Assembly: GCF_002631205.1 (NCBI RefSeq) | Contig: NZ_PDLO01000007.1 | Location: 62,001 to 126,000, forward strand | Reading direction: 5' to 3' | Length of the DNA: 64,000 nt | Origin: Neolewinella marina | GTDB lineage: Bacteria; Bacteroidota; Bacteroidia; Chitinophagales; Saprospiraceae | Translations under genes and position numbers: made by a program | Shown here: positions 52,588 through 61,690 of the stretch, one piece after another | Layout: every line of letters begins with the position of its first letter | Numbering within the stretch: position 1 is the stretch's first letter | Notes under the pieces: generated by a model | What the model was told of the DNA's origin: nothing | What the model saw: only the letters and a program-made list of their open reading frames with translations | Databases searched by the model: none

Positions 52588-53721
52588 TTAGCCTACGGCT
52601 ACTGCGTCTTTTCCGAAGCGGGTGCGCACCTTGTCCAGGGCCAGTAGCAGGCGGCTGTTCTCCTGGGTATCGGTGAAGAGGTCGAGTTGGGTATGGCCGC
52701 TGGCCAGGAGGTCGAAGCGGACCCCGATCAGGCGGATGCACTGCCGGCGGGTGAAGAGTTCGCGGAAGAGGGTTTCGGCCACCGGAACCAGCTGCTGGTC
52801 GTGGGCCGTATAGTCGATGCGGCGGGCGCGGGTGTAGGTGTTGAAGTCGGTGTAGCGGATCTTGACCGTCACCCGGGCGGTGAGGCGGCCGGCCCGGCGC
52901 AGGTCGAAGGCCAGCTGGGCGGTGAGGTGGCGCAGGCGGCGCAGCAGGAATTCAACGTCGATGGTGTCGGTCTGGAAGGTGGATTCGGAGGAGAAGGACT
53001 TGCGTTCGCTGTAGGGTACCACCGGCCGGTGGTCGATGCCGTTGGCGCGGCGGTGAAACTCCCTTCCCAGGCTGCCGAATTCCCGCTCCAGCAACGACAC
53101 CGGCACCTGGCTCAGGGTGCCCGCCTTGCGGATGCCCATCAGGCTCAGCTTGCGGGCCGTCACCGCGCCGATGCTGGGGATCTTGCGTACCGGCAGGGGA
53201 GACAGGAACGCCCGCTCAGCCCCCTGGGCCACCCAGCCCGAGCCGTTGGGCTTGGCCTCGCCGGCCCTCACCTTCGATACCAGCTTGTTGACGGACAGTC
53301 CGGCGGACAGCGGCAGGCCCGTCTCCCGGATGATGCGCTGCCGCAGTTCCCCGCTCCACTTCACGCAGCCGACGTGGCGGTCCATACCCGTCATGTCCAC
53401 GTAGAACTCGTCGATGGAGGCCTTCTCGAAAACCGGTCCTTCCTCAGCGATGATCTCGGTCACGATCTCCGAGTGTTGCTCATAGCTCTCGTAATCACCC
53501 CGGATGGTGCGGGCATCCGGGCAACGCCGCAGGGCCACGGCCATCGGCATGCCGGAATGGATGCCGTAACGCCGGGCCTCGTAACTACAGGAAGTAACTA
53601 CGCCGCGCCCGCCGGTGCCACCCACCAGGAGGGGAAGGCCGGCCAGGGCGCTGTTCTTTTTGATTTCCACGGAGGCGAAGAAGGCGTCCATGTCTAGGTG
53701 GAGGATGGCTCTTTGGTACAT
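52588..53721 (-). CDS. dinB: DNA polymerase IV (Y family)
   Basis: The 377-residue protein has the Y-family motifs: LHLDMDAFFASVE with the first metal ligand, YEARRYGIHSGMP, and ASIDEFYVDMT with the second acidic pair. The usual SIDEAYLD has F here. The helix-hairpin-helix region and little-finger domain follow, and the C-terminal QLDLF is a sliding-clamp-binding motif. It performs error-prone bypass of DNA damage. It follows a DnaE2-like gene by 55 bp on the same strand, so the two are probably one translesion operon. Confidence 0.95.
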   Translation of the reverse strand: MYQRAILHLDMDAFFASVEIKKNSALAGLPLLVGGTGGRGVVTSCSYEARRYGIHSGMPMAVALRRCPDARTIRGDYESYEQHSEIVTEIIAEEGPVFEKASIDEFYVDMTGMDRHVGCVKWSGELRQRIIRETGLPLSAGLSVNKLVSKVRAGEAKPNGSGWVAQGAERAFLSPLPVRKIPSIGAVTARKLSLMGIRKAGTLSQVPVSLLEREFGSLGREFHRRANGIDHRPVVPYSERKSFSSESTFQTDTIDVEFLLRRLRHLTAQLAFDLRRAGRLTARVTVKIRYTDFNTYTRARRIDYTAHDQQLVPVAETLFRELFTRRQCIRLIGVRFDLLASGHTQLDLFTDTQENSRLLLALDKVRTRFGKDAVAVG

Positions 53722-53723
53722 GG

Positions 53724-53775
53724 GGGCTGGTTTTTTTGGTTGGCTGGTTGCTGGTTGCTGGTAGGCTGGTTGCTG
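53724..53775. repeat. Short tandem repeat before dinB
   Basis: The gap between the dnaE2-like stop and the dinB ATG is mostly GCTGGTT-type units (7-mer steps), for example GGTTGCTGGTTGCTGG, with a T7 run next to it. Such repeats can slip during replication. They contain no promoter-like boxes. Confidence 0.6.
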
Positions 53776-53776
53776 G

Positions 53777-56700
53777 TTACGGGTTGGGGATGAGGCGTTC
53801 CCGGCGGCTGGGGGGTGGCGGATCCGGGGCGGGGGAGCGGTCGTCGGTGAAGCGGAGGTCGCGCAGGTAGGGGAGGCGTTCCATGCGGGTGACTTCCAGG
53901 CTGGGGAAGTTGAACTCGCGGGTCACCTTGCCGGCGAGCCGGTAGACGCCCGGGCCGCGGAAGGGGTAGCGCAGGTAAGCGTCGGGGAAGTGGACGCTGT
54001 CGAAATACTGCCCCGTTTCGCTGAGCCAGCAGCCGAAGCTCATCCGTTCGCCCTTCACCGTGGGGACCACCTTGTCGCAGACGAAGTAGCCGAGCAGCTC
54101 CGTAGTTCCGTTTTCGGGGATGTGTCGGAGGGGGTGGCTGACGGGGGCCTCATCGGACGTGCCGGCGTAGCGCGGCGGAGGCGGTTCGCCCGGTGTGTTG
54201 CCCCCGATGCCGTTTGCGGTCAGCCAGAAGGGAGAGCAGAGTGGGAAGCCCAGCAGTTCCAGTTCGTCGAAGGCCTGGTCGAGTTCGGGGCCGCTGAGGG
54301 GATGCTCTGGCCGGTCGTTGGGGGCTTCGTCGAGGTAGAAGTCGGGCTCGGGGGCCACGGTCCTGAAGAGGTCCAGGGAGGATTCGCGGCGCAGCCGGGG
54401 GTTGTACACGGCGTTCTTTTCCCACAGCAGTTCCGATTTGCGTTTGCCGGTGAAGCGGAAGGCCCCGATGCGGATGAGGAGTTCGAGCTGGCTGCTTTCC
54501 ACGTCGACGCGGGCGCAGAAGTCGGACAGGTCGTGGAAGGCCCCCGCCCGGTGGCGCTCCAGGACCGTGCGGTGGATCAGCTGCTCGGAGGCGCCCTTGA
54601 GGTGGATGAAGCCCAGGTAGAGGTCGGTGCCCCGCAGGTCGGTCAGGTAGCCGCTGTGGTTGATGCAGGGGGGGTGGATGGTGGCTCCGGCCATGCGGGC
54701 CTCGTGGACGTAGAATTCGGTCTTGTAGAAGCCGCCGAAGTTGTTGATCACGCCGACGATGAATTCCAGGGGGTAGTACGCCTTCAGGTAGAGGCTCTGG
54801 AAACTTTCCACGGCGAAGCTGGCCGAGTGCGCCTTGCAGAAGGAGTAGCCGGAAAAGCTTTCCACCTGCCGCCATACTTCCGCGGCCTTCTCCGGGGCGT
54901 GCCCCCGCACCTGCGCACCCGCAAAGAACTTCTCCCGCAGCTTCTCCAGGGTGTCGCCGCTGTGCTTCTTGCCCGACATGATGCGGCGCAGCACGTCGCT
55001 CTCGTCGAGGTCGAGGCCGGCGAAGTGGTGGACGATCTTCATCACGTCCTCCTGGTACACCATGATGCCGAAGGTCTCGCCGAGGTGCTCGGCGAAGACG
55101 GGGTCGAGGTACTCGAAGCTGTGGGGGTGGTGGTAGCGGCGGATGTACTCCTTCATCATGCCCGACTTGGCCACGCCCGGGCGGATGATGCTGCTGGCGG
55201 CCACGAGGTGGATGTAGTTGTCGCAGCCCAGCTTGGTGAGCAGGCCGCGCATGGCCGGCGACTCGATGTAGAAGCAGCCCAGGGCGCGGCCGCTGCGGAG
55301 CATATCGCGCACCCGGGGGTCCTGTTTGATGGTGTCCAGGGCCTGCAGGTCGACCGTCTTTCCGTGGTTGCGGTAGACAAGGTCGGCGGCGGAGCGCAGG
55401 TGCCCGAGTCCCCGTTGGCTCAGCACATCGTATTTGTGCAGGCCCATATCCTCGGCGTGGTACATATCGCAGTGGGCCACGGGGAAGCCCTTGGGCATGA
55501 GCCGCTGGGCGGTGTGGTAGTAGATGGGCCGCTCGGTGATGAGCACCCCGCCGGCGTGGATGCCGAGGTGGTTGGGCAGGCCTACGAGGCGGCGGGCAAT
55601 GGCAACGACGGTACGGGCCTTCGGGTCGTCGGCGGCGCGGCCGTGGGGGTCGCGCACCAGGGCGTCGATCTCTTCCTTGGGCAGGCCGTGTACCTTGGCC
55701 GTCTCCCGCAGGGCCGCCCGCCCCTGGAAGGTGGAGTAGGTAGCCAGCAGGGCGGTGTACTCGCGGCCGTAGCGCTTGAAGATGTAGTCGGTCACGTCGT
55801 CGCGCTCGTCCCAGCTGAAGTCGATGTCGAAATCGGGCGGACTGGCGCGGTAGGGGTTGATGAAGCGTTCGAAGTAGAGGTCGAGTTCCAGGGGATCCAC
55901 GTCGCTGATGCCGATGCAGTAGGCCACGATGCTGTTGGCGCCGGAGCCGCGGCCCACGTGCTGGTAGCCGGCCGCGCGGGCGTAGCGGACGATGTCGTAG
56001 GTGATGAGGAAGTAGGGGCAGAAGTCCTGCTTGCGGATCACGGCCAGTTCGCGCTCGGTGCGCAGGCGGGCGCGCTGGAAGCCGGGGCCGGGGGCGTAGC
56101 GGCGGGCCACCCCGGCCAGGGCCAGCTTTTCCAGCAGCTGGTAGTCGCCCTCCTTGGAGCCCGTAAAGGTTTGCCGGTTGATCTGCAGCCCCGTTTCCAG
56201 TTCGGCGGTGCAGGAGTCGATGATGCGCTGGGTGTTGCGCAGGATGGCGGGGTAGGGGCGGTAGAACTGCCGCAGGGTGTCGGGGGGCAGCAGGCGGTCG
56301 CCGCGTTTGGCCAGGTCGCGGGGGGTGAGTTTGGTGTGGACGGTGTTCAGGTCGATGGCCCGCAGCGTCCGGTGGAGGTCGTAATCGTCCTCGGTAATGG
56401 CCACCACGGGGGCCAGCACGACCAGCTTGTGGAGGTGGTGGCGCAACTCGTGGCTGAAGAGCCGGTTGACGTGCTGGGGCCGGATGCCGAGCAGCTCGTT
56501 GTCGCGGAAATCGCGGATGGGCTTGCAGAGGCGGGGGTAGATGATCCACACGTCGTTCATCCGGGGCGGCACGGCGGGCAGGGGGCGCTCCGCCAGGGAG
56601 TGCTCGCTGAGGAAGCGGCAGAGCTGGTACCAGCCGGCGGCGTTGCGGGCCAGTCCGGTGTAGAGCCACTGCCCGTCGTCACTGCGGAAGCCGATGCCGA

Positions 56701-56878
56701 GGATGGGCTTGACGCCGTATTCCCGGCAGCAGTTGACGAACTCCACCGCGCAGCTGGTATTGTTGTTGTCGGCCAGGGCCAGGCAGTCGACTCCCCAGGC
56801 GGCGGCCTTTTCGACCAACTGACGCGGACTGAGCACGCCGTAGCGGAAACTGAAGGACGTATGACAACTGAGGTGCAC
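53777..56878 (-). CDS. dnaE2: DNA polymerase III alpha subunit, error-prone DnaE2/ImuC type
   Basis: The 1033-residue protein is close to the DnaE2 length (about 1050) and shorter than replicative DnaE (about 1160). It opens HLSCHTSFSFRYGVLSP, a PHP domain start, but ADNNNTS replaces the usual TDHGN, so the PHP metal site is probably altered. The polymerase catalytic segment is PDFDIDFSWDERDD (about 348-362), with VGRGSGANSIVAYCIGI before it. An OB-fold lies near the C-terminus. With DinB it fits a damage-induced mutasome; no ImuA/SulA-like gene precedes it. Confidence 0.9.
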   Translation of the reverse strand: MHLSCHTSFSFRYGVLSPRQLVEKAAAWGVDCLALADNNNTSCAVEFVNCCREYGVKPILGIGFRSDDGQWLYTGLARNAAGWYQLCRFLSEHSLAERPLPAVPPRMNDVWIIYPRLCKPIRDFRDNELLGIRPQHVNRLFSHELRHHLHKLVVLAPVVAITEDDYDLHRTLRAIDLNTVHTKLTPRDLAKRGDRLLPPDTLRQFYRPYPAILRNTQRIIDSCTAELETGLQINRQTFTGSKEGDYQLLEKLALAGVARRYAPGPGFQRARLRTERELAVIRKQDFCPYFLITYDIVRYARAAGYQHVGRGSGANSIVAYCIGISDVDPLELDLYFERFINPYRASPPDFDIDFSWDERDDVTDYIFKRYGREYTALLATYSTFQGRAALRETAKVHGLPKEEIDALVRDPHGRAADDPKARTVVAIARRLVGLPNHLGIHAGGVLITERPIYYHTAQRLMPKGFPVAHCDMYHAEDMGLHKYDVLSQRGLGHLRSAADLVYRNHGKTVDLQALDTIKQDPRVRDMLRSGRALGCFYIESPAMRGLLTKLGCDNYIHLVAASSIIRPGVAKSGMMKEYIRRYHHPHSFEYLDPVFAEHLGETFGIMVYQEDVMKIVHHFAGLDLDESDVLRRIMSGKKHSGDTLEKLREKFFAGAQVRGHAPEKAAEVWRQVESFSGYSFCKAHSASFAVESFQSLYLKAYYPLEFIVGVINNFGGFYKTEFYVHEARMAGATIHPPCINHSGYLTDLRGTDLYLGFIHLKGASEQLIHRTVLERHRAGAFHDLSDFCARVDVESSQLELLIRIGAFRFTGKRKSELLWEKNAVYNPRLRRESSLDLFRTVAPEPDFYLDEAPNDRPEHPLSGPELDQAFDELELLGFPLCSPFWLTANGIGGNTPGEPPPPRYAGTSDEAPVSHPLRHIPENGTTELLGYFVCDKVVPTVKGERMSFGCWLSETGQYFDSVHFPDAYLRYPFRGPGVYRLAGKVTREFNFPSLEVTRMERLPYLRDLRFTDDRSPAPDPPPPSRRERLIPNP

Positions 56879-57507
56879 GCCGGCTCAGTTGGGGTATGAA
56901 GGACGCACCGGCGAACCGGCGTAAGGGACATGGCGGGGGCGTTCGGAACCGGAGGGGCACACGGGGCACCCCCCGGCCGGGCGGGGTGGAAAGTACATGT
57001 TTTCGTGAGTATTAGAGCCTGTTCCGACTTTGCGGTCCGGCCGGCGAGCGGTGCCTTTTTACCCAGGCAGCGGTGGTGAAGACGGCTGTACTGCACCGCA
57101 GGAACCCGGCTCCACGCTTCGTGAAGCTACGATCCGCTTTCACCGCCCCGCCTGGGCAGAAAATCCCGCGCTTTCGACCAGGAAAGCAAATTCAAAGCAG
57201 GCTTTTAATTAAAACAAGTCGTAAATCCGGAGGAGCCCGGATCAAAACATAAACGATAAAATCAAAAAACAGGAAAGCCCGGGGTTGCCCGCGAACGCTA
57301 GCAAACACACGCTTTCCGAGGCAAAGTAACGCGTGGTACAACTATAAAACAAATAAATTGTTTTAAAACTTTAAAAAAACAACACCTTGCTTTCCGCCAA
57401 TATGCTAACTTGACGTATAGCGTATTGGCTTACTGTTCTATTTGGTTTTTCCCCGGGATGGGGTTGTCGTCCCGGTTGTTAGCGTACTACGAAGAGCGAA
57501 CAAGACA
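56879..57507. other. 629-bp gap with AT-rich segment
   Basis: Bases 57180-57480 are clearly AT-rich against the rest. They contain the inverted repeat AAAACAA-ATAAA-TTGTTTT (57346-57364) and several A/T runs. No LexA-like box was found upstream of the dnaE2-like gene. No gene is supported; the small open frame at 57030-57212 has no family likeness. The region probably holds the promoters of both outward-facing genes. Confidence 0.45.
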
Positions 57508-58530
57508 ATGAACGAGGCGAAACAGAGTTACCAGCAGCAGTTTTTCGAGCGGCTGTCCACGCGGTTCACTTCCCGCAGTGCCCTGGTACAGGCCGTGGCG
57601 GAGGACCTGCACGTGGGGCGCGACGCGGTGTACCGCCGGCTGCGGGGGGATACGGCCCTGACGGCCGACGAAATGATGCACCTGGCGGCGATCTACCAGC
57701 TGCGTACCGACCTGGGGGGCTCCTCCAAGGAGCGGGTGCCGAGCCTGCGCTACCCCGAGGACCGGCGGCCCATCACCAATGAATTCGATCACTTCGTGCA
57801 GCTCCACAGCCGCTGGGAGCAACTGAAGCGCTTACCCGGGGCCTCCTTCGACCTGGCCTCGCCGGAGCTGCCCATCTACTACGAGCTGTCGACACCCGTG
57901 CTCAGGGCCTTCAAGATCTTCATGTTCGGGATCACCACCTGGAACCTGGCCAAGTGGAAGCACCTCGACTTCTCGACCGACCTGATCGACGCCTCCCTGC
58001 ACCGGCTGGTGGAGGACACCATCCGTGACCACTACAGCATACCGGCCCGGGAACTGTGGTCGATCGGCGTCCTCGACGTCACCCTGCGGCAGGTGAACTA
58101 CATGGCCCAGATCGGCAAGTTTGCCGACCCCAAGGACCAGGAGCGCATATTTATCGAATTACATAAAATCGTCGACCACCTGGAAGCGATGGTCCGCACC
58201 GGCAAGCGCTTCCCCCTGGGGGAGGGCCCCGGCCCCCGGAGCACGGATTTTCGCGTATACCATAACGAACTTTCCAACACCAGCAACGTGGTCCTGGTAA
58301 AATCGCGCCTCCGTCCCTTTTTATTTACTACCTTGGTCAATCCAAATTACGTGGCCACCTCGGACCGCGAACTCTGCGAAGAAGCCCAGCAGTGGTTCGA
58401 TAACCTGGTAGAACACGGCAATGCGCTCCACGCCGAGGCGGGGAAATATGCCGCCCAGTACTTTGGTTATCTTCGGGGGCTGATCCGCCACCACGAGCAG
58501 CGCAGCAAGGTGGGCCACTCCGTGTTTTGA
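57508..58530 (+). CDS. Putative DNA-binding regulator with N-terminal HTH
   Basis: The 340-residue product starts at MNEAKQSYQQQ. A longer frame from 57442 lacks similarity. Residues about 18-65 (SALVQAVAEDLHVGRDAVYRRLRG then LTADEMMHLAAIY) read as a helix-turn-helix of the XRE/Cro kind. The remaining 270 residues are helical without a named domain, with FKIFMFGITTWNLAKWKH in the middle. It is known only as a Bacteroidota-type regulator with unknown ligand. AT-rich DNA lies on both sides while the gene itself is GC-rich. Confidence 0.65.
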   Translation: MNEAKQSYQQQFFERLSTRFTSRSALVQAVAEDLHVGRDAVYRRLRGDTALTADEMMHLAAIYQLRTDLGGSSKERVPSLRYPEDRRPITNEFDHFVQLHSRWEQLKRLPGASFDLASPELPIYYELSTPVLRAFKIFMFGITTWNLAKWKHLDFSTDLIDASLHRLVEDTIRDHYSIPARELWSIGVLDVTLRQVNYMAQIGKFADPKDQERIFIELHKIVDHLEAMVRTGKRFPLGEGPGPRSTDFRVYHNELSNTSNVVLVKSRLRPFLFTTLVNPNYVATSDRELCEEAQQWFDNLVEHGNALHAEAGKYAAQYFGYLRGLIRHHEQRSKVGHSVF

Positions 58531-58570
58531 TCTTAGCCTAGCCCATAAATCTGTTAAAAAAAATAAATTT

Positions 58571-58605
58571 CGCCCCCGGGTCAAACATTTGGTGACCCCC
58601 GGGCG
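58571..58605 (+). terminator. Stem-loop after the HTH regulator gene
   Basis: A 13-bp stem with two central mismatches (58571-58583 with 58593-58605) lies 41 bp after the stop. It is followed by TCTATTCT, a weak T tract. Confidence 0.6.
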
Positions 58606-58808
58606 TCTATTCTACCAAACGGCTGGAAACGCCAGCTATATCGATATTCGATAATCCGGTATATATGCAGTAGCATAAAATGCCAAATACGATAAAGACA
58701 AAAGTGCTTATCTTAGCAGTAGATTCAGACCCTGCTAGGGTAAGAAATCAAGAATTAGGTTTATTTTTCATGAGAGACGCTGTGGACACAACACAGTCGT
58801 ATAACAAG

Positions 58809-58842
58809 GACCCGGGCAATTTGCCCGGGTCTCTTTATTTTT
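58809..58842 (+). terminator. Terminator before the twin small membrane genes
   Basis: GACCCGGGC and GCCCGGGTC pair around a 5-nt loop (58809-58831), followed by a T-rich run. The T run also contains TATTTTTG (58836-58843), an exact -7 box that ends 6 nt before the next ATG. Terminator and promoter therefore overlap. Confidence 0.7.
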
Positions 58843-58849
58843 GCCCCCC

Positions 58850-59068
58850 ATGGAAGACAACCGCCGGCGCCGCAGGGGCAAGTTTCACGCCGCCCTGGCC
58901 TGGGTGCCTATCCTGGTCTACTTCGTAGTCAAGTACCTCGTCTTCGGCAATGAGATGCCGCAGAACCAGTGGATCGCCCTCATCGTGGCCGTGATCCTGG
59001 CCGAGGTGGCCCTGTGGCAGTACCGCCGCCGCGACCTCCAAAACCCTCCCTCCGATGGAACCGATTAG
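58850..59068 (+). CDS. Small membrane protein, first of a similar pair
   Basis: The 72-residue protein begins MEDNRRRRRGKFH, a basic N-terminus, then has two helices (about 16-33 and 42-60). Between them is the sequence VVKYLVFGNEMPQNQ. It ends in a charged tail. The next gene overlaps by 14 nt in another frame and carries the same KY-x-VFG-x-x-MP motif. No family is recognised; the pair likely forms a complex. It has no signal beyond the helices. Confidence 0.65.
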   Translation: MEDNRRRRRGKFHAALAWVPILVYFVVKYLVFGNEMPQNQWIALIVAVILAEVALWQYRRRDLQNPPSDGTD

Positions 59069-59240
59069 AAAAGACAAGCCCGGGCTGGGCCTCTTCCTCC
59101 TCATGAGCCTGGTCTACTTCGGCAGCTACTTCGGCCTCAAGTACGGGGTATTCGGGGGCAACATGCCCTGGTACTACAACGTGGTACTGATCGTCGTCTG
59201 CCTGGGGCTGGCCCTAGGACTGCGGGGGCGGTTTGGTTAG
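59055..59240 (+). CDS. Small membrane protein, second of a similar pair
   Basis: The 61-residue protein has two helices (about 11-28 and 38-55) with GLKYGVFGGNMPWYYN between. The shared KY-x-VFG-x-x-MP block and the same two-helix layout make it a likely duplicate of the upstream protein. Its frame overlaps the upstream gene by 14 nt. The following promoter TTG (59233-59235) lies within its last codons. Confidence 0.6.
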   Translation: MEPIRKDKPGLGLFLLMSLVYFGSYFGLKYGVFGGNMPWYYNVVLIVVCLGLALGLRGRFG

Positions 59241-59273
59241 GAGCACCGCCTGCTTTAGATTTGTCATACATAA
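59233..59273 (+). promoter_or_regulatory. Promoter and operator of the GH20 gene
   Basis: TTG (59233-59235), a 20-nt spacer and TAGATTTG (59256-59263) form an exact Bacteroidota promoter. ATTTGT-CAT-ACATAA (59259-59273) overlaps the -7 box and start site; it matches TTATGT-N3-ACATAA at 61722 and 62753 except for two bases in its left half. TGT-N3-ACATAATAC is identical in all three. Confidence 0.7.
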
Positions 59274-59315
59274 TACTTATTCCCCGCGGCGATCCGCCGG
59301 AGCAACACTTATGCT

Positions 59316-61640
59316 ATGCCAAAACTGCTGGGGTTCTTCCTGTTTATCTTTTGTGGTGGCCTGCTGAGCGGGCAGGGTAGTACCGGCCCGGAGGCGGGTG
59401 CCGTGCCCATGCTGATCCCCCACCCGGCGGAGCTGACGGCCGGGACCGGACACTTCACCTTCGATCCGGAGACGCGCATCGTAGCGACCAACGCGGCGGA
59501 ACGCAAGCTGGCGGGGCTGCTGACGGAGAAGCTGTCCCGGGCGGCGGGCTTTTCGCCCCGGCTGGAAACCCGCGCGCCGCGCCGCAACTTCCTTCGGTTC
59601 ACTACGGACGACAGTCTGCCACCGGAGGCATACACCCTGGAGATATCGGAGAAATCGATTGAGCTCCGGGCCGGGGCCTATGCGGGACTGGTGCACGGGC
59701 TGCAGACGATCCGCCAGCTGTTGCCGCCGGCCATTGAGGGGAACCGGGTGCAGGCGGGGGTGAGCTGGCAGATCCCCAGTCTGCGTATCCGCGACGAACC
59801 CCGCTTCCCCTGGCGGGGGCTGATGCTCGACGTGTCCCGCCATTTTTTCGGCAAGGACTACGTGCTGGCTACCCTGGACAGGATGGCACTCTTTAAGCTC
59901 AATACCCTGCACCTCCACCTCGTGGACGACCAGGGGTGGCGGCTGGAGATCAAGGGGTACCCGCGGCTGACCGAAGTGGGGGCCTACCGGGTGGACCAGG
60001 AGGACCGGCACTGGGACGCCCGCCTGAAGAACGGACCCGCTGACGAGGCGACCTACGGCGACTTCTATACCCAGGAAGACATCCGCGAGATTGTGGCCTA
60101 CGCCCGCGACCGCGGCATCACCGTGGTTCCCGAAATAGAGATGCCGGCCCACGTGATGAGTGCGCTGGCGGCCTACCCCGAATTCTCCTGTCACGGGGAA
60201 CCGATCGCGGTGCCCTCGGGCGGGGTGTGGCCCATAACGGACATCTACTGTCCGGGCAAGGAAGCAACCTTTGGCTTCCTGGAAGAGGTGCTGCTGGAGG
60301 TGATGGAGCTCTTTCCCTCCCGCTACCTCCACGTGGGCGGCGACGAAGCTACCCGGACGAACTGGGAAGTGTGCGAGGACTGCCAGCGCCGCATGCGGGA
60401 GGAAGGACTGGAAAGCACGGCGGAGCTGCAGAGCTACTTCATCCGCCGCATGGAGCGCTTTGTAAGCGCGCACGGCCGGGTACTCATCGGCTGGGACGAA
60501 ATTCTGGAAGGGGGGCTGGCCCCCGGAGCCGCAGTCATGAGCTGGCGGGGCACGGAGGGTGGCTGGGAGGCCTCGCGGGCGGGCCACGACGTGGTCATGA
60601 CCCCCGGCGACTACGTCTACCTGAACCAGTATCAAGGTGACCCCGATTACGAACCCCTGGCCTTCGGTGGCTACGTGCCCCTGAGCAAGGTGTATTCCTT
60701 TGATCCGCTGGTGGACTCCATGTCGACGGAACAGCAGCGGCACGTGCTGGGGGGGCAGGCCAACCTCTGGTCGGAATTCATTGCCGACGTGGCCGGTTCG
60801 GAGTACATGCTCTACCCCCGGCTGGCCGCCCTGGCCGAAGTGCTGTGGACCCCCCGGGCGGCGCAGCGCTGGGAGCGGTTCTCGGGACAATTGCCGGAGT
60901 TGTTCGGCCGCCTGGAGGCGATGGGCGTCAACTACTCGCGCAGTGCCTACGCCGTCACCGCGGCGAGCGAGCTCAGTGCGGAGAAGGACCGCATCCGCGT
61001 CGCCCTGCAAAGCGAGGTGGCCGGAGCCGACATTCGCTATGCGCTGGGGGAAGAAGCCCTAACTGCCGCCTCACGACCGTATACCACGCCCCTTGAACTG
61101 GACCGCACCACCACCGTACGGGCGGCCGTATTTGCCGACGGCCAACCCGCGGGAGATCCGTTGACGAAGACCTTTACCTTCCACCGGGCGGTAGGCAAGC
61201 CGGTAGCGTACGCGCCGGTCTACCACGCCCAGTACCCGGGGCGGGAGGACATTGGCCTGGTCAATATCCTGCGCGGCAGCAAGAACTTCCACGACGGGCA
61301 GTGGCAGGGTTGGCTGGTGGACGACGTTACCCTTACCATTGATTTGGATGAAGTTGTGACGGTATCATCCGTGGCCGTGGGTACGATGGAGAACCAGGGC
61401 TCGGGCATCTTCTTTCCCCAGGGGGTGAAAGTGGCGGTCTCGACCGACGGGGTCACCTACCAGCGGGTGGGGGAGTACGCCCGCGATTACGCCCGCAGCG
61501 GTGAGGTGCGGCTGGATGCCTTTGCCATTGAATTTGCGCCCCGCCCCGTCCGCTACCTGCGGATAGCGGTGGACAACCTGGGCCACCCCCCGCAGGGCGG
61601 GTCGGCGTGGATGTTCCTGGATGAGGTTATCGTGAAGTAG
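59316..61640 (+). CDS. Beta-N-acetylhexosaminidase, GH20
   Basis: The 774-residue protein has a signal peptide (MPKLLGFFLFIFCGGLLSG), a GH20b domain (about 30-150), and a GH20 barrel. The catalytic D343-E344 pair is in HVGGDEATRTNWE. A beta-sandwich (chitobiase C-terminal type, about 545-625) and a CBM32-like F5/8 domain (about 635-770, with WQGWLVDDVTLTIDLDEVV near its start) follow. It releases terminal GlcNAc or GalNAc from glycans in the periplasm or outside. It shares its operator with nanA and a susC gene, so it belongs to an amino-sugar/sialoglycan locus. Confidence 0.95.
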   Translation: MPKLLGFFLFIFCGGLLSGQGSTGPEAGAVPMLIPHPAELTAGTGHFTFDPETRIVATNAAERKLAGLLTEKLSRAAGFSPRLETRAPRRNFLRFTTDDSLPPEAYTLEISEKSIELRAGAYAGLVHGLQTIRQLLPPAIEGNRVQAGVSWQIPSLRIRDEPRFPWRGLMLDVSRHFFGKDYVLATLDRMALFKLNTLHLHLVDDQGWRLEIKGYPRLTEVGAYRVDQEDRHWDARLKNGPADEATYGDFYTQEDIREIVAYARDRGITVVPEIEMPAHVMSALAAYPEFSCHGEPIAVPSGGVWPITDIYCPGKEATFGFLEEVLLEVMELFPSRYLHVGGDEATRTNWEVCEDCQRRMREEGLESTAELQSYFIRRMERFVSAHGRVLIGWDEILEGGLAPGAAVMSWRGTEGGWEASRAGHDVVMTPGDYVYLNQYQGDPDYEPLAFGGYVPLSKVYSFDPLVDSMSTEQQRHVLGGQANLWSEFIADVAGSEYMLYPRLAALAEVLWTPRAAQRWERFSGQLPELFGRLEAMGVNYSRSAYAVTAASELSAEKDRIRVALQSEVAGADIRYALGEEALTAASRPYTTPLELDRTTTVRAAVFADGQPAGDPLTKTFTFHRAVGKPVAYAPVYHAQYPGREDIGLVNILRGSKNFHDGQWQGWLVDDVTLTIDLDEVVTVSSVAVGTMENQGSGIFFPQGVKVAVSTDGVTYQRVGEYARDYARSGEVRLDAFAIEFAPRPVRYLRIAVDNLGHPPQGGSAWMFLDEVIVK

Positions 61641-61690
61641 GCCCGGCCCGGATAACCGCTAACTTTTGTGGAAGGATTCCGGCGGGAGTT

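Larger units (their letters stand above)
58531..58849. other. 319-bp gap with two hairpins and an AT-rich core
   Basis: It begins with a stem-loop (58571-58605) serving the HTH gene, then an AT-rich stretch with the inverted repeat TATCGA-TAT-TCGATA (58639-58653) and GCTGG-AAACG-CCAGC (about 58623-58637). A small ATG frame at 58680 runs through the next terminator and is not supported as a gene. Confidence 0.45.

Noticed and set aside
53990-56899. 969-codon plus-strand open frame opposite the dnaE2-like gene
   Set aside because: It is low-complexity (V, G, A, H, Q rich) and antisense to a clear polymerase.
56879-57100. LexA/SOS box for the dnaE2-dinB operon
   Set aside because: No convincing palindrome was found in the sequence upstream of the start.
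58680-58928. Small gene of 82 codons
   Set aside because: It reads through a terminator and into the next gene in another frame, and shows no conserved pattern.
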